Shown here one piece after another: positions 35,841 to 47,072 of a stretch of DNA of 64,000 nt. Position 1 is the stretch's first letter, and each line of letters begins with the position of its first letter. Made by a program: the position numbers and the translations under genes. The stretch is from Okapia johnstoni (lineage: Eukaryota > Chordata > Mammalia > Artiodactyla > Giraffidae): NCBI GenBank assembly GCA_024291935.2, contig CM044322.1, positions 21,575,405 through 21,639,404 on the forward strand, in the 5' to 3' direction. The notes beneath the pieces were generated by a model that worked only from the letters and a program-made list of their open reading frames with translations, did no database searches and was not told the origin of the DNA.

Positions 35841-37370
35841 AAATACACTTTGATCATATCTGTAATTACATGTGTTTGTGTGTGTTCTGCTTGGGAGTCA
35901 ATTCCTTTCATTTTAAATATTTAAAATATGACTTGATTCTTCACCTGTTCAAAACAAAGGAATATCAGTATTTCCCAGCAGTATTTTCCGATAGTCATCC
36001 CCAAATACTGTCAGACTGCAGGCCCTTGGAAGCCAACTCCTCAACAGTAGCACTGTCTGTCAGAAAGTTTTTATTATGCTCTCATGTGAAAAGATGAAGT
36101 GGAGGCCCTAAAAGCTAATTTGGTTTGCTTGGAGACACAATACAAGAGTTAGAACCCAGAACTTCTAATTCCTTTCACCTCTACCAGATAACTTCAGATT
36201 TTTCCAAGAATTAAAAAGGAAAAAGTACAGGGCCAGACAGTCAAATAGGCATTAAAACACTAGCACAGGACAAACTGTTTGCCACAAGAATGGCCTTTTA
36301 TGAAATGCCAATCTCTAAATGAGTCCTATGCCGTGCCAGTGTAAATTTTATAGTCACTTTCCATTCTTCCCTGAAAACTCATTTGAAAAAGGTCCTATAA
36401 GATCAGTCAGGTCAATTGTCTCCCTCCAGATTCCTCCTTCAGGCTCCTGTTGTTTGAGTAACTGGGAGCCCAAGGGGACATGGTAGACTCTTAGACCAAT
36501 GTTCTCCTTTTTTTCTTATCAGAGTCAAGACTGCAAACTAACTCAAATAGGACCATGTCCAACACATTTGACTGAGTTGTTTTTACAATCCTAATAAAAG
36601 AAAAAGAGAAGATGATGACTAGGTAAACAATGATGGTTTGATGGACCAAACAGAACAGTGATGATGGAGGAATTCAAGCCATTCATCAGAAGATGCTGGA
36701 ACTCATGTCAACAGCATATTTGGGGCTTGAATTGGGATAGCATTCATACTCTAATTTGCTATAAGGCACTGATATACATATGTGAGTGAATATGTAACTG
36801 AGAAGTCAGGGGCAGGGACAGGAGAGGGGACAGCTAAAAACATTTTCCCCCTCCCAGAGCCTAGCTTAGATCATATCCAAAGCACAACCAACACCAGAGG
36901 TTAACAGATTTGTAAAATAGCATAGATGAGAACGATGAGTTTGGAACACCTAGTCCACTCCTCCCCCCCCCCCCAGGCTGGCTCAGTAAGTGTGCATGAG
37001 TGTTCCCTGATGGAGGGGATGAGATCAGCTTATGTCATCCTGTGGCAAAGCTGCTCCCTGGGCTGGCGGGCACAAGCAACATGACAGGCCTGAGCCAGCT
37101 CATCCTGAAGTCGTCCCCAGAGTTCTCCCACCCTCTGTCCTCCGTGCTGTCCTCTGATTCAGCACAGCCATCGCCACCTTAAGCACAGGTGGGCCATCCA
37201 CACGAAGATGCCAGCCAGAGTCACTTCCAGACCTCTGGAGGTTTCCCGCAAACCACACACACACACACACATGCACACTACCTCATTCTCACTGCCACCA
37301 CTGCACCCTTTACCTCCACCCCCATCTCAGTGGCCACTGAGGTGTAAGTGAAAAAGGCATGGTCCTTTAC

Positions 37371-37492
37371 CCACAGCCTCCTCTGGAGTCCAGTAACCTG
37401 AGGAGTCACACACGCGCCGGGAGGAAGCTGTGTGCACATACTGACGGAACGTCCCATCTTCAGTGCAGGCGCCACACATGCTGCCCGGGACC
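37371..37492 (-). CDS. PAPPA2: PAPPA2 exon ([18 protein letters not shown])
   Basis: 122-nt exon of 40 full codons with 1 nt of a split codon at each end. Acceptor TTCGCAG ends at 37493 and donor GTAAAG begins at 37370. The split codon AG/G gives the Arg of VVYDR, then [19 protein letters not shown] and further [16 protein letters not shown]. Cysteines CGAC and VC are conserved in pappalysins. It lies between the protease-domain exon and the large exon that starts [12 protein letters not shown]; the last G is shared across that junction. No defect is seen. Confidence 0.96.
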
Positions 37493-38584
37493 CTGCGAAG
37501 ACAATGCGGGGGGTGGGGATGGGAAGAATAGGTCAGATGAACTGGGATAACAAAATTCAGAAGACCTTTGGGGGCAGGGAAGTGACAGTGGGTATGGAGG
37601 CCCTAGCGGGTAACTGGGAACACAACTGTTTCGCAACTCACTCCCTTCTTGTACAGACCTCACCTTTGCAAAATTCAGAGTGACATGAAAATCTCAAGGT
37701 TATGAAGCAGAAGAATTTAACTAAGTCATAAAGGAGGCCTGTGGAGATGAAAGAGGGCTTCTATCCCAGCAATGGTCAACACAAAATAATTACAATCTGA
37801 ATCTTTCAGCATAAAACAGCTTCTATGCTGACTCTCAGTAAGTCAGCCAGAGGCTCCTTGCATTCCCCTGAGTAAAGCGAACAGCAGTTTTCACAGTAAA
37901 CTTACTAGCCGTATGTGGTCTTATGTTTTAACACTCTACTTTTCAATCACACATGGAAGAGTCATATGAAATGTAATGCCTCCTGGCTCTCCAACACCTA
38001 TGGGGATACACTTAAATTCCTGATCATGACCCAAGATCCTTCAAAGAAGAGCACTAGCCTTACCTCCTTCAGTTTCTTTATGAATTTTATGTTCCCATCA
38101 CAATAACAAATCACCACTTTACAAAAACATCCTGCCCGTCACACAGTTCGATGAAACAGGCTGTTCTCTCTCCTGCTAAGTCGACTTTCTAAGCTTCTTT
38201 GTTTAGTAAGCTCCTATCATCCCTCAAAACCCATGCAAGTGTATCCTCTGCAATGGTACTTAGCCTGACTCCTCTGGAGGACCAGCACTCTCCTCTCTGG
38301 GCACCCACTACATCTTCTAGCTCCCATCGTGGGACACTGATATTTGGTGTTGACAATCCCCATTCCCATTCCTTCTCCTGGAGGGGTTCCAGGCCGAGCT
38401 CTATTCTTTCTGTGCCCTGCAGTTAGGACAGAGAATGGTCTAAGTGGTCCCTCAGTGAGGGCTTCTTCTGTGGGCATCCTTGAGACTATTAATAAGACTA
38501 TGAAGAGCTCTTCAAGCACCATATCTTGAAGAGTAATGTCAATAGCTAAATAGCAAGGGTAAATCACTTGATGAAGCCTGTTTC

Positions 38585-38800
38585 TGATATTTAGAATTTT
38601 TTTAAATTTATTGAAGTCTAGTTGTTATATAATATCATATAAGTTCTAGATATATAATACAGTGATTCAATTTTAAAGAGTATACTCCATTTACAGCTAT
38701 TATGAGATATTGGCCATCTTCCCCATGATGTACAGCATATCCTTGTAGCTTATTTTACACGTAATAGTTTGTGGAAACTCTATTGTGAATGATCCATCTA
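38585..38800 (-). mobile_element. Ruminant L1 3' end fragment
   Basis: The plus strand shows TTTATTGAAGTCTAGTTGTT and ATACAGTGATTCAATTTTAA, the complement of an L1 3' UTR. Confidence 0.65.
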
Positions 38801-38934
38801 CAAACGGAGGTACCGAATCAAGGTCTCTCAAGAAGAGCAAGTGAAAAGTAAAATCTGATAATATGGTAGAAAAACAGTATTATCAAATAAGGGTAATGAT
38901 TGTGCTACTGAAAGGTTGCTGCTGTGAGCTAGGT

Positions 38935-39620
38935 GTTATACCGGGATTCGTGACCTCTGGAAGAGAGGATTTTGATTCGGGGTCAGAGACGAGGCTTGAC
39001 TACTAGGAGACTTTTGTGTAGCAAAGTTCTATTAAAGTATAATAGAGATTGGAAAAGCTTCTGACATAAACATCAGAAGAGGACAGAAAGAGTGCCTGCT
39101 TGCTAGTTTTTAACAAGGTGTTTTAGGTCTGGTGAAAGTGAAAGTTGCTCAGTCCTGTCCAACTCTTTGCAACCCCATGGACTGCACAGTTCATGGAATT
39201 CTGCAGGCCAGAATACTGGAGTGGGTAGCCTTTCCCTCCTCCAGGGAATCTTCCCGACCCAGGGATCGAACACAGATCTCCTACATTGCAGTCGGATTCT
39301 TTACTAGCTGAGCCATTGTCTGTTAGCTTCTAATCAGATATAAGAAAATCCTTAAGCCTGAGGGAGTTTCAACAGGCGGCTCTTCCACAATATGCATTTT
39401 TGAGATAGGACGGGGTGAGGTGTGTCCTCCCCTGGCCATAAAACAATTGACATGAATACTGGTTTGTTGAGCTATTATCAACCCAAGGTTTGAGAAAAGT
39501 AAAAAAGTTAGTCTTAGCTGGAACCATTTTGAAGCAAAGGCAGATTCCAAAGAACAAAACATAGTCTCATTAACATAGCTTAAGAAAAACATTTCCATAA
39601 GAAAAATACATTGGTTAGCT
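38935..39620 (-). mobile_element. Endogenous retrovirus LTR, solo, with nested SINE
   Basis: The sequence on both sides of the SINE (39134-39318) resembles a common ruminant ERV LTR: on the minus strand a worn poly(A) signal region (ACTTTAATAGAACTTTGC near 39030) followed by an R/U5-like part (CAAGCCTCGTCTCTGACC; GGTCACGAATCCCGG), with U3-like text at 39320-39620. No gag, pol or env sequence is next to it, so it looks like a solo LTR. Ends are approximate. Confidence 0.7.
39134..39318 (-). repeat. Bov-tA SINE inside an LTR
   Basis: B box on the complement (GGGATCGAACACAGATC). The tRNA head is cut short after GAGCCATTG. LTR text continues on both sides. Confidence 0.9.
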
Positions 39621-39779
39621 CAAGGCAGAACCAGGTGTCTTCAACACAGAATTGAAAGAAGCCTCTTTGAATTTTGTGTAGAGAAGGAAATAAATGTCTG
39701 CCACTTGCAGTCTGTTTCCTCCTGCCGCTTGGGGACCTCTGGCCTTCCTACCTGTTACTCTCTCACTACCAGCTCCTGT

Positions 39780-39905
39780 GTATTAAGCACACTATATACC
39801 TGGCATTATTTCATGAGATGCTTTTCATAAATTATTTCTCATCCTTGTTTACGAGTGAGGACACTCAGGCTCAGAGAGATGAACTGCCTACAGTCAGAAG
39901 TTTCT
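39780..39905 (+). repeat. MIR-like fragment
   Basis: ACGAGTGAGGACACTCAGGC and TCAGAGAGATGAACTGCC: MIR 3' part. Confidence 0.65.
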
Positions 39906-41934
39906 TAATTCCTCTGAGCAAGTTCCCAAACACCATCAAGTGTCCAATACTTTGGCAACGAAAAGGGGCCATTAATTGCAACCCCCGATTGCAGTCAGCA
40001 CTCACTGCCGCTGCGGACACAATTCCAAACCACAGTTCCCTGATGCACTTGGCTCTTCCGGGGCCACCGCTGAGTGCGTGGTTGGGCTCCTCTCTGACAT
40101 AAGGATTCCAAATACCTACTGGGGAGGAGTAAACACATCTCCAAGCGTGACACAAATCCCTGGGAACGTGACGTGAGTCTCCCCGACGCACGTGTCGTGA
40201 GGTCTGGGCGCTGTGGCCCACCTCGCTGAGAAAAGGAAGCCAACTGCAGCCTTTTCTGCCAACAGCCTCACAGCCAGCCAGCAGTGATGTCTGCTTTATC
40301 GTAACGTTTGTACCAGAGAGAGAATTGAAAGATTAAATTGTTTACACGTGTTACATAAACTGATGTAAAAACATGGGTTTGCACATACCCACAGAGGACC
40401 TACTGTTCAGCCAGAGCCACCCAAGGTCACACTCGCAGGAAGAAGTTTTTTCCACACATCACAGAGATACAGGTCAACTCACAAAAGGGGTCTGTGAGAG
40501 CTTGGGGGCTGATGAAAATCGAAACTGCTTTATAGGCTTGTGGGTCTAAGTACCATCATGCAGTAAGCGCACATCAGGCTAGCAAGGAGAGAGGTACCAA
40601 GATCCCAGAAGGCTGGGAAAGCCACTGTGCAAAATGATTCACCTGCTTCTTCCCATCCCTGTCTCTGCCTGTCCTCTCTCCTAGGCTTTCAGAAAAGCCA
40701 GAGTACATGGGAACATGCTTCAGGGACGCTCATCTCCTCAGCAGGGACCTGACCCCCAGGAAGGAAGTGTGACACGCAGATGAGGGGCTATCCACCTGCT
40801 CAATGAGAAAGCCCTAAATTCAAAGAAACAGTCTATTCCACGTCCTCCATTTCTGAAATTCCTGGGGACGTACCCAGTTTACCTCTACCCTGCCTCAGAT
40901 TTCTCACTGATACAGCAGGGATTGGGCTCGTTGCGAGGACTAAAAACAAATAATGTCAGGTAAAATGTCTCACGGGGTGAATGCCTCTCACACAGAAGGC
41001 CCCGATAGACCACAACCACTGGTTATTTAGAATACAGTGGCAGGTTTTGGGAAAATGGAGAGCAGGACGTGGATGGGGTTCCGACCCTTCTCCGTTAAAC
41101 CCCATCCCATCTTCCCACCAATTGTCAGAGGTCACCCTTTTCCTTCCGTCTCTCTTTGCCACAGAAATGTTCCTGGTAATCACTACACCCATATGCAGAG
41201 GATGAATAAAAACCAACTTTAGCTAGAATGATTCTCTTCACTAAATATGAATTAGGTGTTTATTGTGGCAGGCCAAGAGCCCAAGATAACAGAAAGCAGC
41301 TCTGCCCCCTAGGAACTGCCAGTTGAGTCATGGAACAGACAGGAAAATGGAGCAGATAATGACAATCGCACAAGATATAATAGCCATAACCGAGGCAGGC
41401 ACAGGGTACAACAGGACCGAAAGGAGGCATTAGAAACGCCCACCCGAACCAGTTAAGCCCCTGATGCATGGCTTGAATAGCCAGTTACCCCCCCACCCCC
41501 AGTATTGCCTGGAGGAAGATGCCGCACTTCCCTTCTCCCAGACACCACTGTGCAAGCCCCTTTCTACTGTTCTCCATCCTTACACCAAGGAGAACAGCTG
41601 ACCTGGACAGGTAGCAAGTGCCATCTCGGTTTTGTCAGGTCATCGTTACCACATTTGTCAACCTCTTCACAGCTCCTGCGATCACGCCAGATGTGACATA
41701 AGGAAACATCAGAGATGTCTCTGGCCAAGGAGCAGGCACACGTGATTCAGTGTTGGCTTAATGAGAGCCCCAGGAACCCTGCTCAGGAAATAAGGATGGA
41801 GCAGGGAGGCGGAGGCAGCCCCGAGCAATGGTGCACATTTAACTGGGGTTCCCCCAACTTCAAGGTCTTTCCCTTGTTCATAGGAAAGGCCACAGAGAAA
41901 GATACCAGCCCACCCACAGCCAGCGCCCTCTCAC

Positions 41935-42128
41935 CTGTCATACACAACTCCACTAATTGGAGGCAGCCAGTGGATAGTGAGGGACTTGTGAGTCTGCCCG
42001 ATGACCATGGGGGGGGATGGGGATGGGGGTGGGCTTCCGGCTCTGGCTCCACTGCTGATACACAAGGTCCAGATAGCAGTGCATTCGGGCCACTTGGTTG
42101 GGGGTGAAGCTGTCAGTACAGTCATCGT
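41935..42128 (-). CDS. PAPPA2: PAPPA2 exon after the Met-turn, with one-base frameshift
   Basis: 194-nt exon with acceptor CTGCAG (42129-42134) and donor GTGAGA (41934-41929). It encodes [20 protein letters not shown], then [19 protein letters not shown], and, in another frame, [20 protein letters not shown] and VVYDR. The flanking phases (2 nt left over at the start, 2 nt at the end) need a length of 3n+1, i.e. 193 nt, but 194 are present. The extra base falls in a run of eight C (eight G on the plus strand, 42009-42016) where seven would keep the frame. Read literally, the frame goes PPHGHRAD and stops at 41953-41955. Protein similarity to PAPPA2 is strong on both sides of the run, so the break is recent or artefactual. 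The region is the end of the protease domain and the start of the following beta-rich (fibronectin-III-like) part. Confidence 0.95.
42009..42033 (+). other. G-quadruplex-type motif in a PAPPA2 exon
   Basis: Four G runs (8, 4, 5 and 3) separated by AT, AT and T. It lies on the template (plus) strand of the PAPPA2 exon and encodes the Pro-Ile-rich PTPIPIPP stretch. The first run contains the frame-breaking base. Confidence 0.85.
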
Positions 42129-43754
42129 CTGCAGAGACAAAAAAGGAAACAAGAGAGATGGAGGTTTTAACCTGCAAAGTCCACCAAGGTGGGGATAGAT
42201 TTTGCCAGAAAGTATCTAGACTGGAGATGGGAAAGAGAAGGCAGAGAAGAGCAGTGGCTTATCTTTAAAGCAAACTGGGCTTGACCTTTACCTCGGGCTG
42301 AGCCAGTGAGAGACTCGAGCCCTGGGGTACAGGTTGCTTTGAGCTGACACTGTTTACTCAGGAAACCACAAGATGGCAGTGTTTCAGCATATGACCCTTT
42401 TATCCATGAACGTGTATGGAATTACAGACACCTGCTTTATGCCTGGTGATTTTGGCTGAGGTTAGGGAGTATTCAGTGGAGATGCTCGAGGAAACAGAGC
42501 CAAAACGTCAAGGAGGCATCACACCTGGGAGTGGTGATCCCCAACTTCCTTTTGGAGCTGGAAAAATTCCCCATTAGGGACACTTTTCATAAAGTTAGAA
42601 AGGGAGTTATCTTAGTTTCCAGGTCTTTTTCCATGAAAGTGCACCCAACACTCTCCTTTCCTCTGTCCACTTCAAAGGTGGTGTCTAAAGAGCTCTGCCC
42701 TCTACACCCCATTGTCTGGTCCCTCTGCCCTGGAAGGGGACACTGTGTGCTGGTTGGGGGAGGCTGGAGGGCTGGTCCTTATGAATTTTATGTATCTGAA
42801 TCATGTGCCTAGATTAGACTTAGATAGGAATATATTGATGGGTCATGGACAGGACTAGCTCAGCACTCTTTCTTCCCTTCAAAGGCATGGCGAACATCTT
42901 ATCCTTTACCTTTTTTGGGGGGGAGGGGTTCTGGAACTTATCGCCAACAAGTCCCTGAACCTTATAGAAAAATTACCTCTTTCCTTCACCACCAGGATAA
43001 GTCACCATATCACATCACTCCTTAATTTTGGGGATAAATTTAAGTCCATTATCAGGAGACGATGACTGGTATTGCTTTTTGACAGAAACAGGAAAGATGC
43101 AGAAGGATAAAGAAGAAGCATAATCCAAGACAACAAAACCAGGCACTAAAGTTGTCCCCAGGACCAGGAAAGTACCATTTTTAAGTGAGACGGCACCATT
43201 TTTTATATGAAAACTAAGAATCAGCCCTTGGCTAGTGTTGGAAGAGGAGAATCTGATACTTTTAAAAATAACATAAAAGAAAAAGGAACTCTAAACCTAA
43301 CATTAACCAGAGCCATCTTTCTGATCATCTTCAAAACCAGTAAAAACAGCCACCTTGACCCCAAAAACCTCTTTCTCCATCACTTTTGGGCTCTCCTTCA
43401 GAGTAAATCCCTAAGAATGTGGCAAAGAAGCAGGATAACCAAGTTCTAGAGGTCAAAGGGCTCTCAAGAAAGCTTTTGACTTTGTCTCCCTTTTTAACTA
43501 TCTGTGTCAGAGGTATGCTTTTCTTTTAATTTTTAGTGGAGGAGAATGTAATCAATGAGACTGCTTCAAACTTCAATATTTCTGTAAGTTCTTCAAAGAC
43601 ATGAAAAATAAATGCCATGACAAATACGCTTCAATTCTCTGGCATGAATGACTCTTGATGATACTCTCTAATTCTCATACCTGCACCCTCCCAGCCCACA
43701 AAGGCCTCCACGTAATCTTAACAGAAAAGAAATCCATCAGGACAGTGGTGATAC
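42129..43754 (-). other. PAPPA2: PAPPA2 intron after the zinc-site exon
   Basis: 1626-nt intron in phase 1. No repeat, RNA gene or other exon is recognised in it; it looks like single-copy intron. Confidence 0.88.
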
Positions 43755-44048
43755 CTGTATAACTCATGTAGTTGCTGAATGGAGCCCCTGGGAAGTGGGT
43801 GAAGCCACAGGTGTCATTGGCAGGCTCTGGGTCCTGGCACAGCTTACTCTTGGGAGTGGGAGCAGTGTCGGCGCAGAGGTCTCCTGTCTCCATGGACGGC
43901 ACGGTCTCCCTGCAGGGGTCATCGCAGGATTCTCTCTCACTGACCCCTTTGAAGACATGGTAGAGTCCCAGGACATGCCCCACCTCATGGATCATGATGT
44001 TGGTGTGGCCAGGCATGCCATAATAGGCTGGATTGAGGACAACACCAC
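43755..44048 (-). CDS. PAPPA2: PAPPA2 exon with zinc-binding metalloprotease site
   Basis: 294-nt exon, 97 full codons with 2 nt of a split codon at the start and 1 nt at the end. The acceptor is TTACAG at 44049-44054 and the donor GTATCA at 43754-43749. It encodes the catalytic heart of pappalysin-2: MPGHT, then the extended zinc motif [11 protein letters not shown] (43957-43989; three histidine ligands and the catalytic glutamate), then a cysteine-rich stretch (SCDDPC, GDLC, SKLC, NDTCGF), ending in the Met-turn NYMSYT (methionine codon 43765-43767). All residues expected for an active metzincin are present. The first residues ([10 protein letters not shown]) match the pappalysin pattern just before the active site. 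The next exon continues in frame with [12 protein letters not shown]. Confidence 0.97.
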
Positions 44049-44317
44049 CTGTAATGGAAGGTTTGCAAAATATCTCTAAGCATATAATGAATAGCCAGCC
44101 TCGGCCTTCTGAAAACAGTGTTCATTTCCAAACTCTAAGGGGAACACTTTATAACTTCTAGTGGCATTCAGCCCCTGCTCTTCCCTTCGGCCACAAACAC
44201 CTTCTGAACTAATGAATAAACATGTCTCTAACCTTTGTCTTGGGTGAGTGTTGTACTGGACACCAGGGATAACGGTACAACAAGGCGACATGATAGAAGG
44301 CTAAGATTCTGAGCCCT

Positions 44318-44462
44318 TAATGGTTGCACATTAAAATCACCTCAGGATGTTGAAAAATACAGATGTCCAAATGCCAGCCCCAGTGAAATGAATCCAAATA
44401 GCTGAGGATGGGGTACATGATTCATTATTTTTTAAAACTTCCCAGGTTGAGAGCCATTGGTT
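44318..44462 (+). mobile_element. MER5A-like hAT relic
   Basis: GCACATTAAAATCACCTCAG, AATGCCAGCCCCAGTGAAAT and ACTTCCCAGGTTGAGAGCC follow MER5A order. Confidence 0.7.
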
Positions 44463-46879
44463 TTAAATGAAAGCACATGGAATTCTCTGAGGACTTGAAC
44501 AGCTATCTGACGTTCTAGAAGATCAGTTCTGTTGTCTGTAAAGTAGAGATAATAACACTCCTCATTTTTTTTTAAGCATTTGGCATCTTGAAGGAGTTCA
44601 GTAAGTGACAGTTGTACATGTTGCTTCTGATTTTATGACCCATGCTTTCAAGGAACTAACTAACAACCATTGAGACAAAAGAGAGGTCCGACAGAACTAC
44701 TATGAAATTCCAAATGTCACAAGCACCACAGGGAATATGCTCCACCCTCATCCCTCCCAGTCTCAAGAACACCAAGAGGGGTATTTCAGAGAAGAGTTCG
44801 TTACATCCAAGATGGACTTGGATGAAACACCCAGTGGTGTCCCTGTTGAAACAAAAGAAAAGGCTTAGGCTCTCTGAGTGTCCTAACTTCTGTCTGTCTA
44901 GTCCCTGCTTTTCTCCTCTCCCCATGGAAGACTTTCCTTTCTCACCCCTAAACATTATCAGGATCAGGCCAATCCTTATCTCCAGGACCCAGAACAGGGT
45001 ATGTCAACAGGTCTGGACCAACCAACCCTAGGATTCAAAGTCACCCTAGCTGTGTTTGCAGGGCGGCCCCACCCTTGTGTCCTAGATCCAATCCTCGTTT
45101 CTAGGACTTGCTTTATTCCTCATACCTAAGCCCTTTGTATATCAGTAGTCTGCTGAGTAGAGCAGGAGCCCCCAGAAGAATCCCCCTGCCTTTCTTTTCC
45201 CAGACCATATTCCATATGATCCACCCTGAAGTCTATACAATACCCGAGAGACAACTACTTTACATGGTTTTATGGGCAGAACACAATCACCAGGGTATCC
45301 AGTGTCACATCCCTTGGTTTCTGTAATGGGCAGCTCAGTGTGCCTTTTTAGTGACCACTTTATTTGCAGGACAGTTTCTAAATCCAGCTTCTAGTTTCTT
45401 CCAGTCTAGTCAGTCATGCTGACATCAACCAAGGCATGTTTAGACTTGTCCTCAGATATACTGTCTACTTTCACATCTAAAATAAAACTAGTTCCTTGTT
45501 TATCATTTCTATTACTTCCAGTAAAAAAAAACAACATTAGTCTTTTATAAAAATGTATTCTGTATAATTTTATTCATTTGTAAATCATTATTATGTCAAT
45601 ATAAAGTTAAAAAGCAGTTTGAAAACAGATCTATTAAAAAAAAAAACATCCAGGGTGCCTAGTATTTGAATAAACCTGGTGAACTGAAATATGTCCACTT
45701 CTCAAGATGCCTTCCCTTTCATGTTTACATATCCAGTTTTAGTAATAATCATCACTGAAGTTCATAGTCCATTATGCTCTCAGCTCTCCAACAGCAATAT
45801 CAACCTTCACATCAATGAAGATTGTAACAGAACACATTTCTGTTCTCTGAAAAATGCCTATACCAGTTTGCCAGATATCAAACTTTGAAAGACTCTAACC
45901 TGCCTATAAGTTTTGAGTGTCTATGCTGAGTAGCCTTTCCCAAGTTGTGTTTATAAACTCTGGTCCTGGGTGATACTTTACCAAAAAAAAAGTATCAGTT
46001 GTTAAATGTGCTTGAGAAAAATGTGCCATACCAACCTTCTGAAGATTCATATTGTACCTGAGAACTGTTACATTAAGAGTTCTAAGAAGTCCTGCAACAA
46101 TGTTCTTTAATCCTTTGTGCCCCATACTTGTTTAGACATAGAACTTGTTTGGGACAGAATACTTTTTGTCATATGGAGCACTGAATTACTTGGAGCACAG
46201 TTCATGAAATACCAATCCAAAGACCAAAAAGCTTCCCAATCAGTAGTTATTTTCTGTCCATATTCTTGCCCCTGAGCAAATATCAAATAGCTCCTCATCC
46301 TATGGTCAGTCGAGCCCAAGTCCTCTTGGGATCTCCTCCAGCAGTAGAGAAAGGAACTAGAGCTGAAAGAAAGAAGTAAGATTCCAGGAAGAAGGGCTGG
46401 CAAACGTAGCATGTGTCAGTGACATAGGGCTGGCAGGCAGTGAGGCCCCAGGGCACTCAGAGTGGATATGAGTGTGGTCATGATAACAGGGGGCTTCTTA
46501 GCAACTTCTCAACCTCTAGAAGTCTGTGCCTCAAGTCTAGATAAGATTTCTCCAAATCCAAAAATATTCACAGTCTCCTTTCAGTCAACTTGGTTATTTA
46601 TAAGAGGAAGAAGAAGTGTAAAAATGCAAATCCTCAACCCTGCCAGAAAGTCTCCTCCATGCTCAGGACAACTGGCCAGAGTTCTCCTCCACTGTACCTT
46701 TAAGATATATTCTCAACGAAGGAGAATATAGATTTAACCAGACAGCACTTAAATTTTAATGCAAAGGATAAGCCTTTGAACATATTTACTCACAGTTACA
46801 TTTTTGATTCCAGAGACTTCCAGCCCCAAATTATCTGTATGAAATGCATTGTAATGAATTCAGTTACTATTAGTTACTA

Positions 46880-47072
46880 GTCACTCAGTCATTTCTGACT
46901 CTTTGCGACCTCATGGACTGTAGCCTGCCAGACTCCTCTGTCCACGGAATTCTCCAGGCAAGAATACTGGAGTGAGTAGCCATTCTCTTCTATCTTCCAA
47001 ACCCAGGGATAGAACCTGGGTTTTCTGCATTGCACACAGATTCTTTACTGTCTGAGTCAACAGGGAAGCCCC
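46880..47072 (-). repeat. Bov-tA SINE
   Basis: Duplication TTAGTTACTA (46870-46879 and 47073-47082), exact. Confidence 0.95.

Larger units (their letters stand above)
33725..37370 (-). other. PAPPA2: PAPPA2 intron between TPEEAV and DVDQPC exons
   Basis: 3646-nt intron. It contains a Bov-tA fragment (33873-34018), a CHR SINE (34192-34480), a MIR (34965-35050), a Bov-tA (35077-35267), a (GT)16 repeat (35397-35428), an L2-like end (35755-35840), a C12 run (36963-36974) and a CA repeat (about 37251-37271). 34500-34960 and 35850-36960 show nothing I recognise. Confidence 0.88.
37493..41934 (-). other. PAPPA2: PAPPA2 intron between GVVYDR and VPGSMC exons
   Basis: 4442-nt intron. It holds an L1 3' fragment (38585-38800), a retroviral LTR with nested SINE (38935-39620), a MIR-like piece (39780-39905) and a CpG-richer patch (about 39990-40250). 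37500-38580 and 40260-41934 contain no repeat or exon that I recognise; the second of these is GC-richer than most of the window. Confidence 0.88.
19880..44048 (-). other. PAPPA2: PAPPA2 gene body (internal part, eight exons visible)
   Basis: Pappalysin-2 is a secreted metzincin zinc protease that cleaves IGF-binding proteins (mainly IGFBP-5 and IGFBP-3) and so frees IGF; this role is known for the family. In the sequence, eight minus-strand exons join without a gap in protein order, from the zinc-site exon at high coordinates to the exon ending in DEVWLK at 19880. Residues such as [18 protein letters not shown] and VSLVTG fit PAPPA2 better than its paralogue PAPPA, which has HEIGHSLGLYH. The N-terminal exons (signal peptide, laminin-G-like part, first LNR repeats) should lie above 64000. 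The next exon (expected to start with VCFN-like residues) and the CCP modules should lie below position 1. No promoter, start codon, stop codon or poly(A) site of the gene is in the window. One exon is frameshifted. Confidence 0.96.

Noticed and set aside
39674..40102. 142-aa plus-strand open frame
   Set aside because: Runs through a MIR-like repeat and unique intron, with no recognisable domain; likely chance.
46107..46412. 101-aa minus-strand frame with a hydrophobic start, signal-peptide-like
   Set aside because: No family resemblance, no splice or promoter context, and the gene start of PAPPA2 would need downstream exons that are absent here.
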